From an uncultured Collinsella sp. (GTDB lineage Bacteria; Actinomycetota; Coriobacteriia; Coriobacteriales; Coriobacteriaceae): 64,000 bases of DNA. The stretch is taken from contig CALJMO010000016.1 in assembly GCA_937982065.1 (NCBI GenBank), positions 1 through 64,000 on the forward strand, in the 5' to 3' direction. A model generated the notes under the pieces. It searched no databases. It saw only the letters and a program-made list of their open reading frames with translations, and was not told the origin of the DNA. Both the position numbers and the translations under genes were made by a program. Shown in pieces: positions 27,282 through 36,327 of the stretch; position 1 is the first letter of the stretch, and the number at the start of each line of letters is the position of its first letter.

Positions 27282-29399
27282 TTACTCGTTATTATCCTCG
27301 CGCGCCGCGATCTTTTCCACGCGAACGGCGTTTTCCTGGGTGAGCGCGGCACCCGTCAACGGGTCCCAGCGCAGCGGCGTATGGTCGAGTGGGCCCACGC
27401 CCAAGGCTTGAGCGCCACCGGCATCGGCGCCAAACGAACGCCCGCCGGGGGCGGCCGAGGTGAAGATGCACGCCGGATGCAGATACGGCGTCGTCTCCAC
27501 GCGCACGCGGTCGCGGCCCAAATCGCTCACAAGTTCGACGACCTCGCCATCGGCGATGCCCATGTGCGCAGCGGCATCGGCATTCATCTGCACGGCATCC
27601 AGGTCCGATCCAGCCTCAGCGGCACCTTGGGCCGCGAGCCTGCGCGAAGTATGCGACTCAAAGGGACGGTTGCCGCTAATGAGGCGAAACATCCCCGGGC
27701 CGGGCTCCACCATCGGCGCAATCCAGCCTGGCACGCGTCCCAGACCGGCTCGTTCCCACACGTCGCTTGCCAGCGCAATTTTGCCGCCATCCAAGGGAAT
27801 CACCGGCTCGCCTGTACGCGACGGCAACGCAACACCCGTGTCGGCCCAGCCGCGCTCCTTGAGCTCGTCCAGATTGATCCCAAACGACGCCACCTGGGCA
27901 GCCGCTAGATCGTCGGACGTAAACTGGAAGTACTCGCCCGCGCCACACGCCTGCGCCAGACCGGCAAAAATCTCCCGACCGGGACGTGTGTCGTCATGCT
28001 GCACGGGCAGCACGGCGTTGCGGTAGAACACGCGCGCATCGTTGACGCCCGCCACCGTTCCCACGCCGCGGTCGGCCTCCAGATACGTCACGTCGGGCAG
28101 CACGAAGTCAGAAGCACGTGCCGTCTCGGACCAGCGAATATCAATCGTCACAAGCAAGTCGAGCCGCTGCAAAATACTCAACCAAGCCTGTGCATTGCCA
28201 TAGCCCGCACCAGGGTTACTGGCATAGACGATGAGCCCACGCAAATCGCCGGCAAGAATCGACTGACCGATGGTCGTGCACAGGCCGCGCTCGGGATCGA
28301 CGAGCGGATAGCGCTCGGACCCCAGCTTGGGCCCACGCGGCACCGGCGGCGTCGCAAAGCGCGTGGGATCGAGGTCGCCCAACACAAGCGGCGTGGGCGG
28401 ATTGAGCGCGCCGCCCGCATGCCCGATGCAGCCCAGCAGCACATCGACCAAGCAGATAGCGCGCGCGGTCTGGGTGCTATTGGCATACGCGATACCGATG
28501 CCACCATGAAAGCCCGCATCCACCACAGCGGCAGGCGCGGCGGCAGCGAGATCGCGCGCCGTGGCGACAATCTCTGCGGCCGGCACGTCGCACATCGACT
28601 CGGCCCACTCGGGCGTCCAAGGACGGGCCGCCTGCGCCAGCTCGTCAAAACCCGTGGTATAGCGGGCAACGAACTCGTGGTCGTACAAGTCCTCGGCAAT
28701 CAGCACGTGGGCGATGCCCAGCAGTAGTGCCAAATCGCAGCCCGGGCGCACGCGCAGCCAGCGGTCGGCAAGCGCGGCGGAGCCGCTGCGCCGGGGGTCG
28801 ACCACGATAATCTTCGCCCCGCGCCGGCGCGCATCGTTGAGCGCATCGACGGCCCCCATCGTCGATGAATCGACGATGGAACGCCCCAGGTACATGATGC
28901 AGTCGGTATGTGCCAGGTCGGAGGCGGGGCTATAGCCCAGGCTGTGCTCCCAACCGGTAAGTCGGCTTACCTCGCAGGCGCCATCGGCACCGTACACGTT
29001 GGGCGAGCCCAACGCATGCATAAAGCGATACGCCCAGTAGCGGTCGAACGAGGGAACGCCGAGCGTCATGCCCAGCGCGCGCGGACCATGCCCGTCAACA
29101 ATCCCCAAAAGGCGCTCGGCAATCTGAGCAAACGCCTCGTCCCAGGTAATCGCATCGAACCCCGAGCCATCCCGGCGGCGTCGCATGGGGTGCACAATGC
29201 GGTCGCGCTCGTCAAACGGCATTGCCAGGCGATGGCGCCCGCGGGCGCACAGGGCACGCGCCGCGCACGGATGCCCCACAACCGGCAACTCAGCCACCAC
29301 ACGACCGTCCTCAACGCGTGCCGCAAAGGCGCAATCGGCATAGCATCCCCCGCATGTGGTCACCACGGCGCGACCGTCACGCTTCACAGCAGATGCCAT
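27282..29399 (-). CDS. Stand-alone bis-MGD molybdopterin oxidoreductase (substrate unknown)
   Basis: 705 residues of the DMSO-reductase superfamily. The N-terminal [4Fe-4S] binding region has CGGCYADC, with a further Cys in CARG. Molybdopterin motifs and a C-terminal MGD-binding domain (RLISGNRPFESHTSR) follow. The likely molybdenum ligand is the Cys in GACEVSRL, as in polysulphide/thiosulphate-reductase-like enzymes, rather than Sec as in FdhF. No B or C subunit genes are adjacent. The start at 29399 has AAAGGGG upstream; a longer frame adds 22 hydrophobic residues but has no ribosome site or twin-arginine motif, so a cytoplasmic protein is assumed. It lies just ahead of selA. Confidence 0.8.
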   Translation of the reverse strand: MASAVKRDGRAVVTTCGGCYADCAFAARVEDGRVVAELPVVGHPCAARALCARGRHRLAMPFDERDRIVHPMRRRRDGSGFDAITWDEAFAQIAERLLGIVDGHGPRALGMTLGVPSFDRYWAYRFMHALGSPNVYGADGACEVSRLTGWEHSLGYSPASDLAHTDCIMYLGRSIVDSSTMGAVDALNDARRRGAKIIVVDPRRSGSAALADRWLRVRPGCDLALLLGIAHVLIAEDLYDHEFVARYTTGFDELAQAARPWTPEWAESMCDVPAAEIVATARDLAAAAPAAVVDAGFHGGIGIAYANSTQTARAICLVDVLLGCIGHAGGALNPPTPLVLGDLDPTRFATPPVPRGPKLGSERYPLVDPERGLCTTIGQSILAGDLRGLIVYASNPGAGYGNAQAWLSILQRLDLLVTIDIRWSETARASDFVLPDVTYLEADRGVGTVAGVNDARVFYRNAVLPVQHDDTRPGREIFAGLAQACGAGEYFQFTSDDLAAAQVASFGINLDELKERGWADTGVALPSRTGEPVIPLDGGKIALASDVWERAGLGRVPGWIAPMVEPGPGMFRLISGNRPFESHTSRRLAAQGAAEAGSDLDAVQMNADAAAHMGIADGEVVELVSDLGRDRVRVETTPYLHPACIFTSAAPGGRSFGADAGGAQALGVGPLDHTPLRWDPLTGAALTQENAVRVEKIAAREDNNE

Positions 29400-29468
29400 C
29401 TCGATTACCCCTTTCATCAGCCAAACACAACAGGCCAACAGCCCGACAACGAGCCCCAGACCCAAATA

Positions 29469-29499
29469 GCCTCCCGCACGGCAACGCCCCGCGGGAGGC
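29469..29499 (-). terminator. Terminator of the formate hydrogenlyase operon
   Basis: A perfect 9-bp stem (GCCTCCCGC/GCGGGAGGC) is followed by TATTTG on the minus strand, ~22 bases after the formate channel stop codon. Confidence 0.65.
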
Positions 29500-29521
29500 C
29501 CAACGTCAAACAGACGGTACC

Positions 29522-30361
29522 TTACGCCTCGGACTTCTTAGCGTAGATAAACCAGTAGCCGAGCGCGATCAGAACCGCGCCGCCCACGATGTTGCCCAGC
29601 GTGGCGGCGGACAAGTTAAACGCAATGCCCGCAGCGTTGAGTGCATCGGCGCCGGCGACGTCGGCACCATAGCCGAACGCGTGCATCACGGCACCCATGG
29701 GCAAAAAGTACATGTTGGCGACGCAGTGCTCAAAACCGCAGGCCACAAAGGCGGCGATGGGCAGCAAAATGCCCACGACCTTATCGACCACGGTCTTGCC
29801 GGCGGTACCGATCCACACGGCCAGGCACACAAAGATGTTGCACAGGATGCCGCGGAAGAAGATCGTCACCCAGTCGACCGTCACCTTGCCGGCGGCGACG
29901 CTCACCATGGAATTGGCGACCGCCTCGCCGTTGAGCTTGTAAATGCCAGCCATGTACACCAAAAAGACGATGAACAGGGCACCAGCAAAGTTACCAAGCC
30001 ACACGACGACCCAAGCCTTGAGCATCTGGACCAGGGTGATCTTTTTGCTCTTGAGCGCGCAGACCATAAGCGAATTACCGGTGAACAGCTCGGCGCCGCA
30101 CACCAGCACGAGCACCAGGCCCAGGCAAAAGCACAGGCCGCCCACGACGCGCTGGGCGCCCCAGCCCAGCGTGCTATCGCTCAAGAACACGGTAAAGAAC
30201 AGGCCGCCGAAGGCAATAAACGCACCGGCGAACATTGCCAACAGAAAGGCCTTTGCGACCGGCAGGTTGGCCTTGGTCACGCCGGCGGCCTCGGTCTTGG
30301 CCTCGATCGCGGCAGGCGCCAGGCAATCGGGAGCGGGGTACTCCACCTTGGAATCTGCCAT
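29522..30361 (-). CDS. focA: Formate channel of the FNT family
   Basis: About 279 residues with six hydrophobic segments. FNT hallmarks are present: ELFTGNSLMVCALKSKKI (cytoplasmic-slit threonine region) and GFEHCVANMYFLPMGA, whose histidine corresponds to the central-pore His of FocA. It moves formate across the cytoplasmic membrane. It closes the formate hydrogenlyase gene run, as focB follows hyf in E. coli, which supports formate over nitrite as substrate. The ATG at 30361 is chosen over an in-frame start 11 codons upstream, which would place charged residues before the usual short N-terminus; support is moderate. Confidence 0.9.
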   Translation of the reverse strand: MADSKVEYPAPDCLAPAAIEAKTEAAGVTKANLPVAKAFLLAMFAGAFIAFGGLFFTVFLSDSTLGWGAQRVVGGLCFCLGLVLVLVCGAELFTGNSLMVCALKSKKITLVQMLKAWVVVWLGNFAGALFIVFLVYMAGIYKLNGEAVANSMVSVAAGKVTVDWVTIFFRGILCNIFVCLAVWIGTAGKTVVDKVVGILLPIAAFVACGFEHCVANMYFLPMGAVMHAFGYGADVAGADALNAAGIAFNLSAATLGNIVGGAVLIALGYWFIYAKKSEA

Positions 30362-30400
30362 GTCAATCACTTCTTTCCTAATCAGCAGGGACAAGCGCTC

Positions 30401-30904
30401 CTATAGCTCCTGCCCCAAGCGGACAAAGTGGGAAAAGTCGTTGGCGGCCACGGCGTCATACACGGCGTCGACGGCGTCAAAGACTTCCGGGGACATGGGG
30501 TTGTAGAACTCCGTGTCGCCCGGCTGAATTCCGACGAAAACGATATCATCGCACGATTGCTCAATCTCTTCGATCAGAATCGACAAGGGAAGCGAATGCG
30601 TGGTGAACATCGACTTGCGGGCCACATCACGTTTGTCGAGCAAGCGGATGGCGCCGACGGGCAGCGCCATGTCGGCGGCATCGACCAAGACCAGACGCGG
30701 CGGACGCTCGCGCTTGACCTCGATGATGTCGTCCTCGGGCGTCTGACCACCGTCAATGGTGTACCAACCGGCGATGGGTGCGTCCTCCATCTTTTTGGAG
30801 AGCACGGGGCCGGCGGCATCGTCGGCGCGCAGCACGCTTCCCGCCGTGAGCACGATACCCGCAAACGGGGCGCCGTTCACACGACCATCTACAACGCGAC
30901 CCAT
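30401..30904 (-). CDS. hycI: HycI-type hydrogenase maturation endopeptidase
   Basis: 167 residues of the HyaD/HycI protease family. GIVLTAGSVLRADDAAGP corresponds to the GN-x-L-x-x-DD-G-P nickel-sensing motif, and VLVDAADM carries the second acidic site. It would clip the C-terminal peptide of the large hydrogenase subunit HyfG after nickel insertion. HyfG here has a 44-residue tail past DPCYSCTDR, a suitable substrate. Its start overlaps the stop of the preceding gene (TAATG). Confidence 0.9.
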   Translation of the reverse strand: MGRVVDGRVNGAPFAGIVLTAGSVLRADDAAGPVLSKKMEDAPIAGWYTIDGGQTPEDDIIEVKRERPPRLVLVDAADMALPVGAIRLLDKRDVARKSMFTTHSLPLSILIEEIEQSCDDIVFVGIQPGDTEFYNPMSPEVFDAVDAVYDAVAANDFSHFVRLGQEL

Positions 30905-31485
30905 TACTGCAACCTTCCCGTCAGATACACGCCCGACACATCGCGCACGCGCTCAACCAGATCGCGAAACTTCATTAAGAAAGCGACCTGCTGGGCATGC
31001 AGGCCAAAGTCGTCATCGAACACCGAAATGCCAGCCTTGGCCGAACCACGAAAACCGCGCTCGTCGAGCAGAGCATCGCAGGCCTCGAGCAGCGACGGCA
31101 CCGCCGCCTTGTCGAGCTGGCACTCGCCAAAGGAGCGGATGGCCTCGAACTTGGTTTTGGCCTCCCCCTCCGGCAACGCGTCGACGAGCGAATAGAACAC
31201 GTTCACCGGCACCGACAGGCGCGGCTCAAAGCAGTCGAGCACGCCGGTGTGGTGGCCCACGGCGAGCGTGTAGTACAGCACGTCGCAGGCCTCCTGGGGA
31301 ACGTCTTCCTCGGTCTCCACAAATTTACGCGTGAGCTCATAGAAGACCACCTGGTCGGGCGCATGGCCCAGGCAGGGGTCGGCGACGCCCTCGGCGGCCT
31401 CGTCGCTTGCGCGCGAGGCATCGCCAAAGGAGCCGCCGAGCATGCCGGGGCCCGCAAAGTAACCAGAGCGGTCCGTGAGCTCCAT
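30904..31485 (-). CDS. hyfJ: HycH/HyfJ-type formate hydrogenlyase maturation protein
   Basis: 193 residues. The body (VVFYELTRKFV...VLYYTLAVGHHTGVLDCF) matches the formate hydrogenlyase maturation protein family (HycH/HyfJ). It is longer than the ~136-residue E. coli proteins, with an extra N-terminal segment. It helps mature the large subunit of the membrane-bound hydrogenase. It abuts hyfI and overlaps hycI, which fixes its place in the operon. Confidence 0.85.
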   Translation of the reverse strand: MELTDRSGYFAGPGMLGGSFGDASRASDEAAEGVADPCLGHAPDQVVFYELTRKFVETEEDVPQEACDVLYYTLAVGHHTGVLDCFEPRLSVPVNVFYSLVDALPEGEAKTKFEAIRSFGECQLDKAAVPSLLEACDALLDERGFRGSAKAGISVFDDDFGLHAQQVAFLMKFRDLVERVRDVSGVYLTGRLQ

Positions 31486-32268
31486 TTAGCGACCTCCGGC
31501 CAGCACCAGATCCTGTAACGCCGAGTACACCTCAACGCGGCGAGGATCATCTTGCTTGTCGATGAGCAGCGCCATGGCGCCGCGGATATCGCCCTTGGGC
31601 GCGCCCTCGAGCGTATCCATAAACTCGTTGGCCAAGTCGCGACCGTAACGGTAGCCGCTCATGGCGCGAGCCTCGCGCTCGATGGCAACGCGCAGCTTGT
31701 ACGGCACGCCGGGGTGCAGGATATCGGCCTGCTCGCCGGCGGCCTCCACCGTGGTCTCGGCATGGAGCTTTTGGTCCAGCAGGCCAAGTGCCATGGCAAA
31801 GCCGTAGACGGTCTGCGCGGGGCTGGGCGGGCAGCCGGGGATGTAGACGTCGACCGGCAAGATCTTGTCCGTGCCGCCCCAGACGCAGTAGTTGTCGTAG
31901 AAGATGCCGCCGGTGCAGCCGCACGCGCCATAGGACACCACGATCTTGGGATCGGGTGCGGCTTCAAAGGCGCGCAGGGCCGGCATGCGCATGGCACGCG
32001 TCACGGCGCCGGTGTACAGCAGCACGTCGGCGTGACGGGGCGAGGGCACGACCTTGATGCCAAAGCGCTCGACGTCGAAGACGGGCGTGATGGAACCGAA
32101 GATCTCGATCTCGCAGCCGTTGCAGCCGCCGCAGTCAACACGGTAGACGTACACCGAGCGCTTGATCTTCTTAAGAAGGGTCGCCTTGGCCTTCTCGATG
32201 CTCTCGTCGAGCTCGATCTTGGTCGGGCGGTACTGAAGCCGCTCGGGCAAAAGCGTGGGTTCGGCCAT
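31486..32268 (-). CDS. hyfI: Formate hydrogenlyase small hydrogenase subunit (NuoB-like)
   Basis: 260 residues of the HycG/HyfI/NuoB family, which holds the proximal [4Fe-4S] cluster. Cluster cysteines are visible in DCGGCNGCEIE, YGACGCTGG and IPGCPPSP. It sits between the large subunit HyfG and the polyferredoxin HyfH. The C-terminal ~90 residues extend beyond the NuoB core. The start is two bases before the stop of hyfH, consistent with translational coupling. Confidence 0.95.
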   Translation of the reverse strand: MAEPTLLPERLQYRPTKIELDESIEKAKATLLKKIKRSVYVYRVDCGGCNGCEIEIFGSITPVFDVERFGIKVVPSPRHADVLLYTGAVTRAMRMPALRAFEAAPDPKIVVSYGACGCTGGIFYDNYCVWGGTDKILPVDVYIPGCPPSPAQTVYGFAMALGLLDQKLHAETTVEAAGEQADILHPGVPYKLRVAIEREARAMSGYRYGRDLANEFMDTLEGAPKGDIRGAMALLIDKQDDPRRVEVYSALQDLVLAGGR

Positions 32269-32270
32269 GG

Positions 32271-32987
32271 TTACTCCTCCTTCGTTTCAAAATCCATGAT
32301 GATGCCCTCGACCGGCGCCGGACCGGCGGGAATCTCGGGCGCATCGGGGTTGAGCTCGCGGTCGATATACTCCGGGTTCACGCCGTGGCCGCCCAGATAC
32401 TCCATGCCGGGGCCCTGGGGCTCGCCGGACGCAAGCGTCTCGTTGGCAGCCATGCCGGCAGCGTTGCCGGTCTTTACGGCCGAGGCGGCGCGCAGGGCGT
32501 CGAGCTCGCGCTTGCACTCCTGGCACATACCGACGGTACGGGCGGCCTGCTCGGCCTCCATGCCGCCGGCCTTTTGCAGCAGGCGCTTAGCGTAGTCGAT
32601 CTCCTTGTGTGGGGCGAACGGCTTGCCGCAGCGCGAGCAGTGCTCGAGCGTATAGACGCTCTTGCTGGTGAGGTCATCCTTGCTCATGACGGCCAGCTCA
32701 AACTCCTCGGTGAGTTTGATGGCCTCCATGGGGCAGGCTTCCTCACAGCGGCCGCAGAAGATGCAGCGACCGTAGTCGATCGACCAAGTGATGGTATCGG
32801 CCGCAAGGTCAGTGTCCATGCGAATGGCATCGGCCGGGCACGCCACGCCGCAGGCACCGCAGGCGATACAGAGCTCGGCGTTGTGCTCGGGCTTACCGCG
32901 CATGTCCTTGTTGGTGGGGAACGGCGCAAACGGGTACTTGACCGTCGCGTCGCCGGCCTTGGCGTTAACCTTCCAAAGCTTCAGCAT
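32271..32987 (-). CDS. hyfH: Formate hydrogenlyase ferredoxin-like subunit (NuoI-like)
   Basis: 238 residues with two [4Fe-4S] motifs (CIACGACGVACP and CIFCGRCEEACP), as in HycF/HyfH. An additional C-terminal part has two CxxC pairs (CSRCGKPF and CQECKREL), suggestive of a zinc ribbon or a further cluster. It conducts electrons between the electron-entry protein and HyfI. Start: ATG two bases past the hyfG stop, with GAGGAGG in the end of hyfG. The longer frame is overlap with hyfG and is rejected. Its C-terminus (~80 residues) is longer than in E. coli HyfH (181). Confidence 0.92.
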   Translation of the reverse strand: MLKLWKVNAKAGDATVKYPFAPFPTNKDMRGKPEHNAELCIACGACGVACPADAIRMDTDLAADTITWSIDYGRCIFCGRCEEACPMEAIKLTEEFELAVMSKDDLTSKSVYTLEHCSRCGKPFAPHKEIDYAKRLLQKAGGMEAEQAARTVGMCQECKRELDALRAASAVKTGNAAGMAANETLASGEPQGPGMEYLGGHGVNPEYIDRELNPDAPEIPAGPAPVEGIIMDFETKEE

Positions 32988-32988
32988 A

Positions 32989-34761
32989 TTAGAGCGCCTC
33001 CTCATCGAGCGGAGCGGCGATGGTGCCCTCGCCCGCAAGCGGCGACTTGTCTCGCCAGACGTTCTCGAACTGCTCCTTGTCAAGCACGTGGTCGCGCTTG
33101 GCGGCGACATCGGTCACCGTCACGCGGTCGGTGCAGGAGTAGCACGGGTCGAGCGAACCGACGATCAGCGCCGCGTCGCCCACGGTGTTGCCGCGGAACA
33201 TGTAGCGCAGGACTGGCCAGTTGCTGTACGTGGCGGCCTTGGCGCGCCAGCGGTAGCACTTCTGGTTGTTGCCGAGCATGGCCCAGTGCACGTCCTCGCC
33301 GCGCGGCGCCTCGGTGGCACCGATGGCGTACTTGTGCGGGGTGTACTCCCAATCCGTGGTGAGGATGGGGCCCGACGGGCAGTTCTCGAGCATGGTCTCG
33401 ATCATGTCGATCGAATCGTAGACCTCCTGGATGCGGACGGCGGTACGGCCGAAGGCATCGCAGGTGTCTGCCGTGGCAGCGTGCATCTTTTGAACGTCCG
33501 GATCGGCGTAGCCGTCGAAGGGATGGTCAAAGCGCACGTCGCGGGCATAGCCAGAGCCACGCATGAGCGGGCCGACCGGCGAAAAGTCGCGAGCGATCTT
33601 ACGATCGAGAATGCCGATGCCGCTCGTGCGCTCAATAAAGTTGGGCGTGGAGAGCAAAACGTCGACGAGCTCCTGGACCTCGGAGCGCAGCTGATGGATG
33701 GTCGTGAGCGTGGAGAGCTTCTGCTCGGCCAGGATGTCGCGACGCACGCCACCGATCACATTGAGGCCATAGGTCTTACGGTGGCCGGAGAGTTTCTCGG
33801 CCAGGTCCATGGACTTCTCGCGAACGCGGAAGAACTGCTGGAAGCCGGAATCGAAGCCGGTGTAGTGCGATGCGAGGCCAATGTTGAGCAGGTGCGAGTG
33901 CAGGCGCTCGACCTCGAGCATGATGGCGCGGATGTACTGCGCGCGCGGCGGGACGTGAATGCCCTGGGCGCGCTCGACAGCCTCGGCGTAGGCCACCGAG
34001 TGGGCGCAGCCGCAAATGCCGCAGATACGGTCGGCAAGGAACGTCACGGCATCATAGTTCAGGCGCGTCTCGGCGACCTTCTCCATACCGCGATGCACGT
34101 AGAACAGGCGGTAATCGGCATCGACGATCGTCTCGCCCTCCACGAACAGGCGGAAGTGGCCGGGCTCGTCGGAGGTGATGTGCAACGGTCCCATGGGGAC
34201 GAGCGTGGTCTCCTTGCCCTTGGTGTCGGCCAAGAATTCGTAGTTTTCCATGTCGCTCGCGGGGGCGGGGCGGAAACGGTAATCCATCGAATCCTTGCGC
34301 AACGGGTACAGCCCGCTGGGCCAATCGTCGGGAAGCACCAGGCGACGGCGGTCGGGCAGACCCTCGGGAATCAGGCCGAACATATCGCGCAGCTCGCGCT
34401 CGCCCCACACGCAGGCGGGGACGAACGGCGTCACGGACGGGAACGTCATCTTGGCGGGGTCGACCTCGGCACGCACGGTAACCCAGCCGGGGTCCTCCCC
34501 CTCCATGGAGATGACGTAGTACACGGCGTAACGGCCGCACAGGGAGCGCTCGTCGTTGCCGACAATCACGGGAATCCAGCCGTAGCGCTCGTAGTACAGG
34601 TAGTGGACGGCCTCGGGCAGCTTGTCCTGCTTGACGGTAATCGTCAGCTGGTCCTCGCACTGCCACTCGACCTTCTCGATGCAGCCCGGAACGGCGCGGC
34701 GCAGGGCCTCGACATGGCTCTCGCAGCGACGGGCATACACCTTGTTCTCAGTTTCAATCAT
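32989..34761 (-). CDS. hyfG: Formate hydrogenlyase large hydrogenase subunit (fused NuoC+NuoD-like)
   Basis: 590 residues. Residues 1-~165 are the NuoC-like 30-kDa domain and the rest is the group-4 [NiFe] hydrogenase large subunit. Nickel ligands are C247 and C250 (RICGICGCAHS) and C540 and C543 (DPCYSCTDR). No UGA lies at either site, so this hydrogenase is not a selenoprotein. The 44 residues after R546 form the peptide expected to be removed by HycI. It reduces protons to H2 facing the cytoplasm. The order hyfF-hyfG-hyfH-hyfI is as in E. coli hydrogenase 4. Confidence 0.96.
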   Translation of the reverse strand: MIETENKVYARRCESHVEALRRAVPGCIEKVEWQCEDQLTITVKQDKLPEAVHYLYYERYGWIPVIVGNDERSLCGRYAVYYVISMEGEDPGWVTVRAEVDPAKMTFPSVTPFVPACVWGERELRDMFGLIPEGLPDRRRLVLPDDWPSGLYPLRKDSMDYRFRPAPASDMENYEFLADTKGKETTLVPMGPLHITSDEPGHFRLFVEGETIVDADYRLFYVHRGMEKVAETRLNYDAVTFLADRICGICGCAHSVAYAEAVERAQGIHVPPRAQYIRAIMLEVERLHSHLLNIGLASHYTGFDSGFQQFFRVREKSMDLAEKLSGHRKTYGLNVIGGVRRDILAEQKLSTLTTIHQLRSEVQELVDVLLSTPNFIERTSGIGILDRKIARDFSPVGPLMRGSGYARDVRFDHPFDGYADPDVQKMHAATADTCDAFGRTAVRIQEVYDSIDMIETMLENCPSGPILTTDWEYTPHKYAIGATEAPRGEDVHWAMLGNNQKCYRWRAKAATYSNWPVLRYMFRGNTVGDAALIVGSLDPCYSCTDRVTVTDVAAKRDHVLDKEQFENVWRDKSPLAGEGTIAAPLDEEAL

Positions 34762-34764
34762 TCG

Positions 34765-36324
34765 TTACTCCACCTCGCTCTGAGCGGTCTCGGTACCGAA
34801 CACAGCGCGGTACATCGGCGTCGCGTGAAGTTCCTCGGTGCTCTGCTCGAGTACGATGCCGGTCGCGGTCTCCACACCGTGCACGAGGGGCAGCGGGGTG
34901 GCGATGCCAAACCACAAGATCATGACGGCCAGGATGATTTCGGGGATAAGCATGAGCGCCGGGGCCTCATGCTTGCCCATGCCCTGGGGCGCATGGCCGA
35001 ACACCGACTTGAGTGCGATGCGGGTGAGCGCGGAGATGGCCACGGTAAGACCGAGGGCGACCACGACGACCAGCCACATGGGACCGGCGGTAACACCGGC
35101 GACAAACGTCAGGAACTCGGAGATGAACATGCCAAAGGGCGGGAAGGCACCAAGACCGAGCAGCGCCAGGACGGCGAGCGCGGCGGTTGCGGGAGCAACC
35201 TCGACGACACCCTGGATCTTGGCCAGGCTACGCGTGCCAAAGGCGTGCTGAATGTTGCCGGACACGCAGAAGGCAAGCGTCTTGGTAAAGCCGTGGAACA
35301 CGCAGTGCAGCAGGGCCGCGGCGATACCCAGCGGGCCACCGATACCCAGGCACAGGGCGATAACGCCCACGTTCTCCACAGACGAGTACGCAAAGCGGCG
35401 CTTGAGGTCGTCCTGGCGAAGCATCGAAAGTGCCGCCACCAAAATGGACAGCGTGCCGACGATCAACAGCAAAAGCTGCGGATACTCGGCGCCCACGGCC
35501 TGGATAGTAAAGCCGTAGAAGCGCATGATCACAAGCATGGCGCACTTAAGCAGCACGCCCGAGAGCAGGGCCGAGACAGGGCTCGGGGCCTGGGAGTGGG
35601 CATCGGGCAGCCAAGTGTGCATGGGGAACAGGCCGGCCTTGGTGCCAAAGCCGATCACGACAAATGCAAAGGCGAGGCGCATGAGCGTCGGGTCGAACTG
35701 GTCGGCATACGGCAGCACGCACGACAGGAATGCGGCCTCGTGGGCGTTGGGAATCACGTCGGCGGCGTTGGCGTAGATCAGCAGCGTACCGAACAGGCCA
35801 AAGGCCACGCCGGCGGTGCAGACCATCGCATACTTCCAAGAAGCCTCGAGGGCCGTCTTGTTCTTGTAGATACCCACGAGGAACACGGTGGAAAGCGTGG
35901 TTGCCTCCACGGCAGCCCACGTGAGGATCATGTTGTTGGACAGGCACGCGAGCAGCATGGTGAACACGAACAGGCTAAACAGCGCAAAATACTGCTTGGC
36001 GCGCTCGGCGGGCATGGAGCCCTCCTCGATATCGGCCTTTACATAGGGCAGCGAGAACAGCCCGGTAAGAAAACCGATAAAGCCGATGAGCAGCACAAAG
36101 ATGGCACCCAGCGAATCGAGGTGGAACCACAGGCCAAGAGCGCTCGCGGTTTCGCCGCTCATAAGGACGTCACCGGCCGTCATAATCGACAGCACCAGGA
36201 CGGCTGCGACGGAGACCAAGTTGAGACCGGCAAACACGTTATAGGACGTGTTCTTGGGCAAAAACGCCATGACCAGCGAGAACACCAAAGGAGTCGCGAG
36301 CAGGGCGAGAATCAACGTTTCCAT
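34765..36324 (-). CDS. hyfF: Hydrogenase-4 membrane subunit HyfF (antiporter-like)
   Basis: 519 residues, mostly membrane helices (about 13-14). It belongs to the NuoL/M/N-MrpD family of proton-translocating subunits, with the conserved motif ATTLSTVFLVGIYKNK (acidic residue) and a lysine/histidine-bearing central helix region (KAGLFPMHTWLPDAHSQAP). HyfF is the extra antiporter-like subunit that separates hydrogenase-4 from hydrogenase-3. Length matches E. coli HyfF (~526). It is tightly packed between hyfE and hyfG with four-base gaps. Confidence 0.93.
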   Translation of the reverse strand: METLILALLATPLVFSLVMAFLPKNTSYNVFAGLNLVSVAAVLVLSIMTAGDVLMSGETASALGLWFHLDSLGAIFVLLIGFIGFLTGLFSLPYVKADIEEGSMPAERAKQYFALFSLFVFTMLLACLSNNMILTWAAVEATTLSTVFLVGIYKNKTALEASWKYAMVCTAGVAFGLFGTLLIYANAADVIPNAHEAAFLSCVLPYADQFDPTLMRLAFAFVVIGFGTKAGLFPMHTWLPDAHSQAPSPVSALLSGVLLKCAMLVIMRFYGFTIQAVGAEYPQLLLLIVGTLSILVAALSMLRQDDLKRRFAYSSVENVGVIALCLGIGGPLGIAAALLHCVFHGFTKTLAFCVSGNIQHAFGTRSLAKIQGVVEVAPATAALAVLALLGLGAFPPFGMFISEFLTFVAGVTAGPMWLVVVVALGLTVAISALTRIALKSVFGHAPQGMGKHEAPALMLIPEIILAVMILWFGIATPLPLVHGVETATGIVLEQSTEELHATPMYRAVFGTETAQSEVE

Positions 36325-36327
36325 GGA

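Noticed and set aside
32989..34761. Selenocysteine in the HyfG nickel site
   Set aside because: Both CxxC motifs are complete with cysteines and no in-frame UGA is present.
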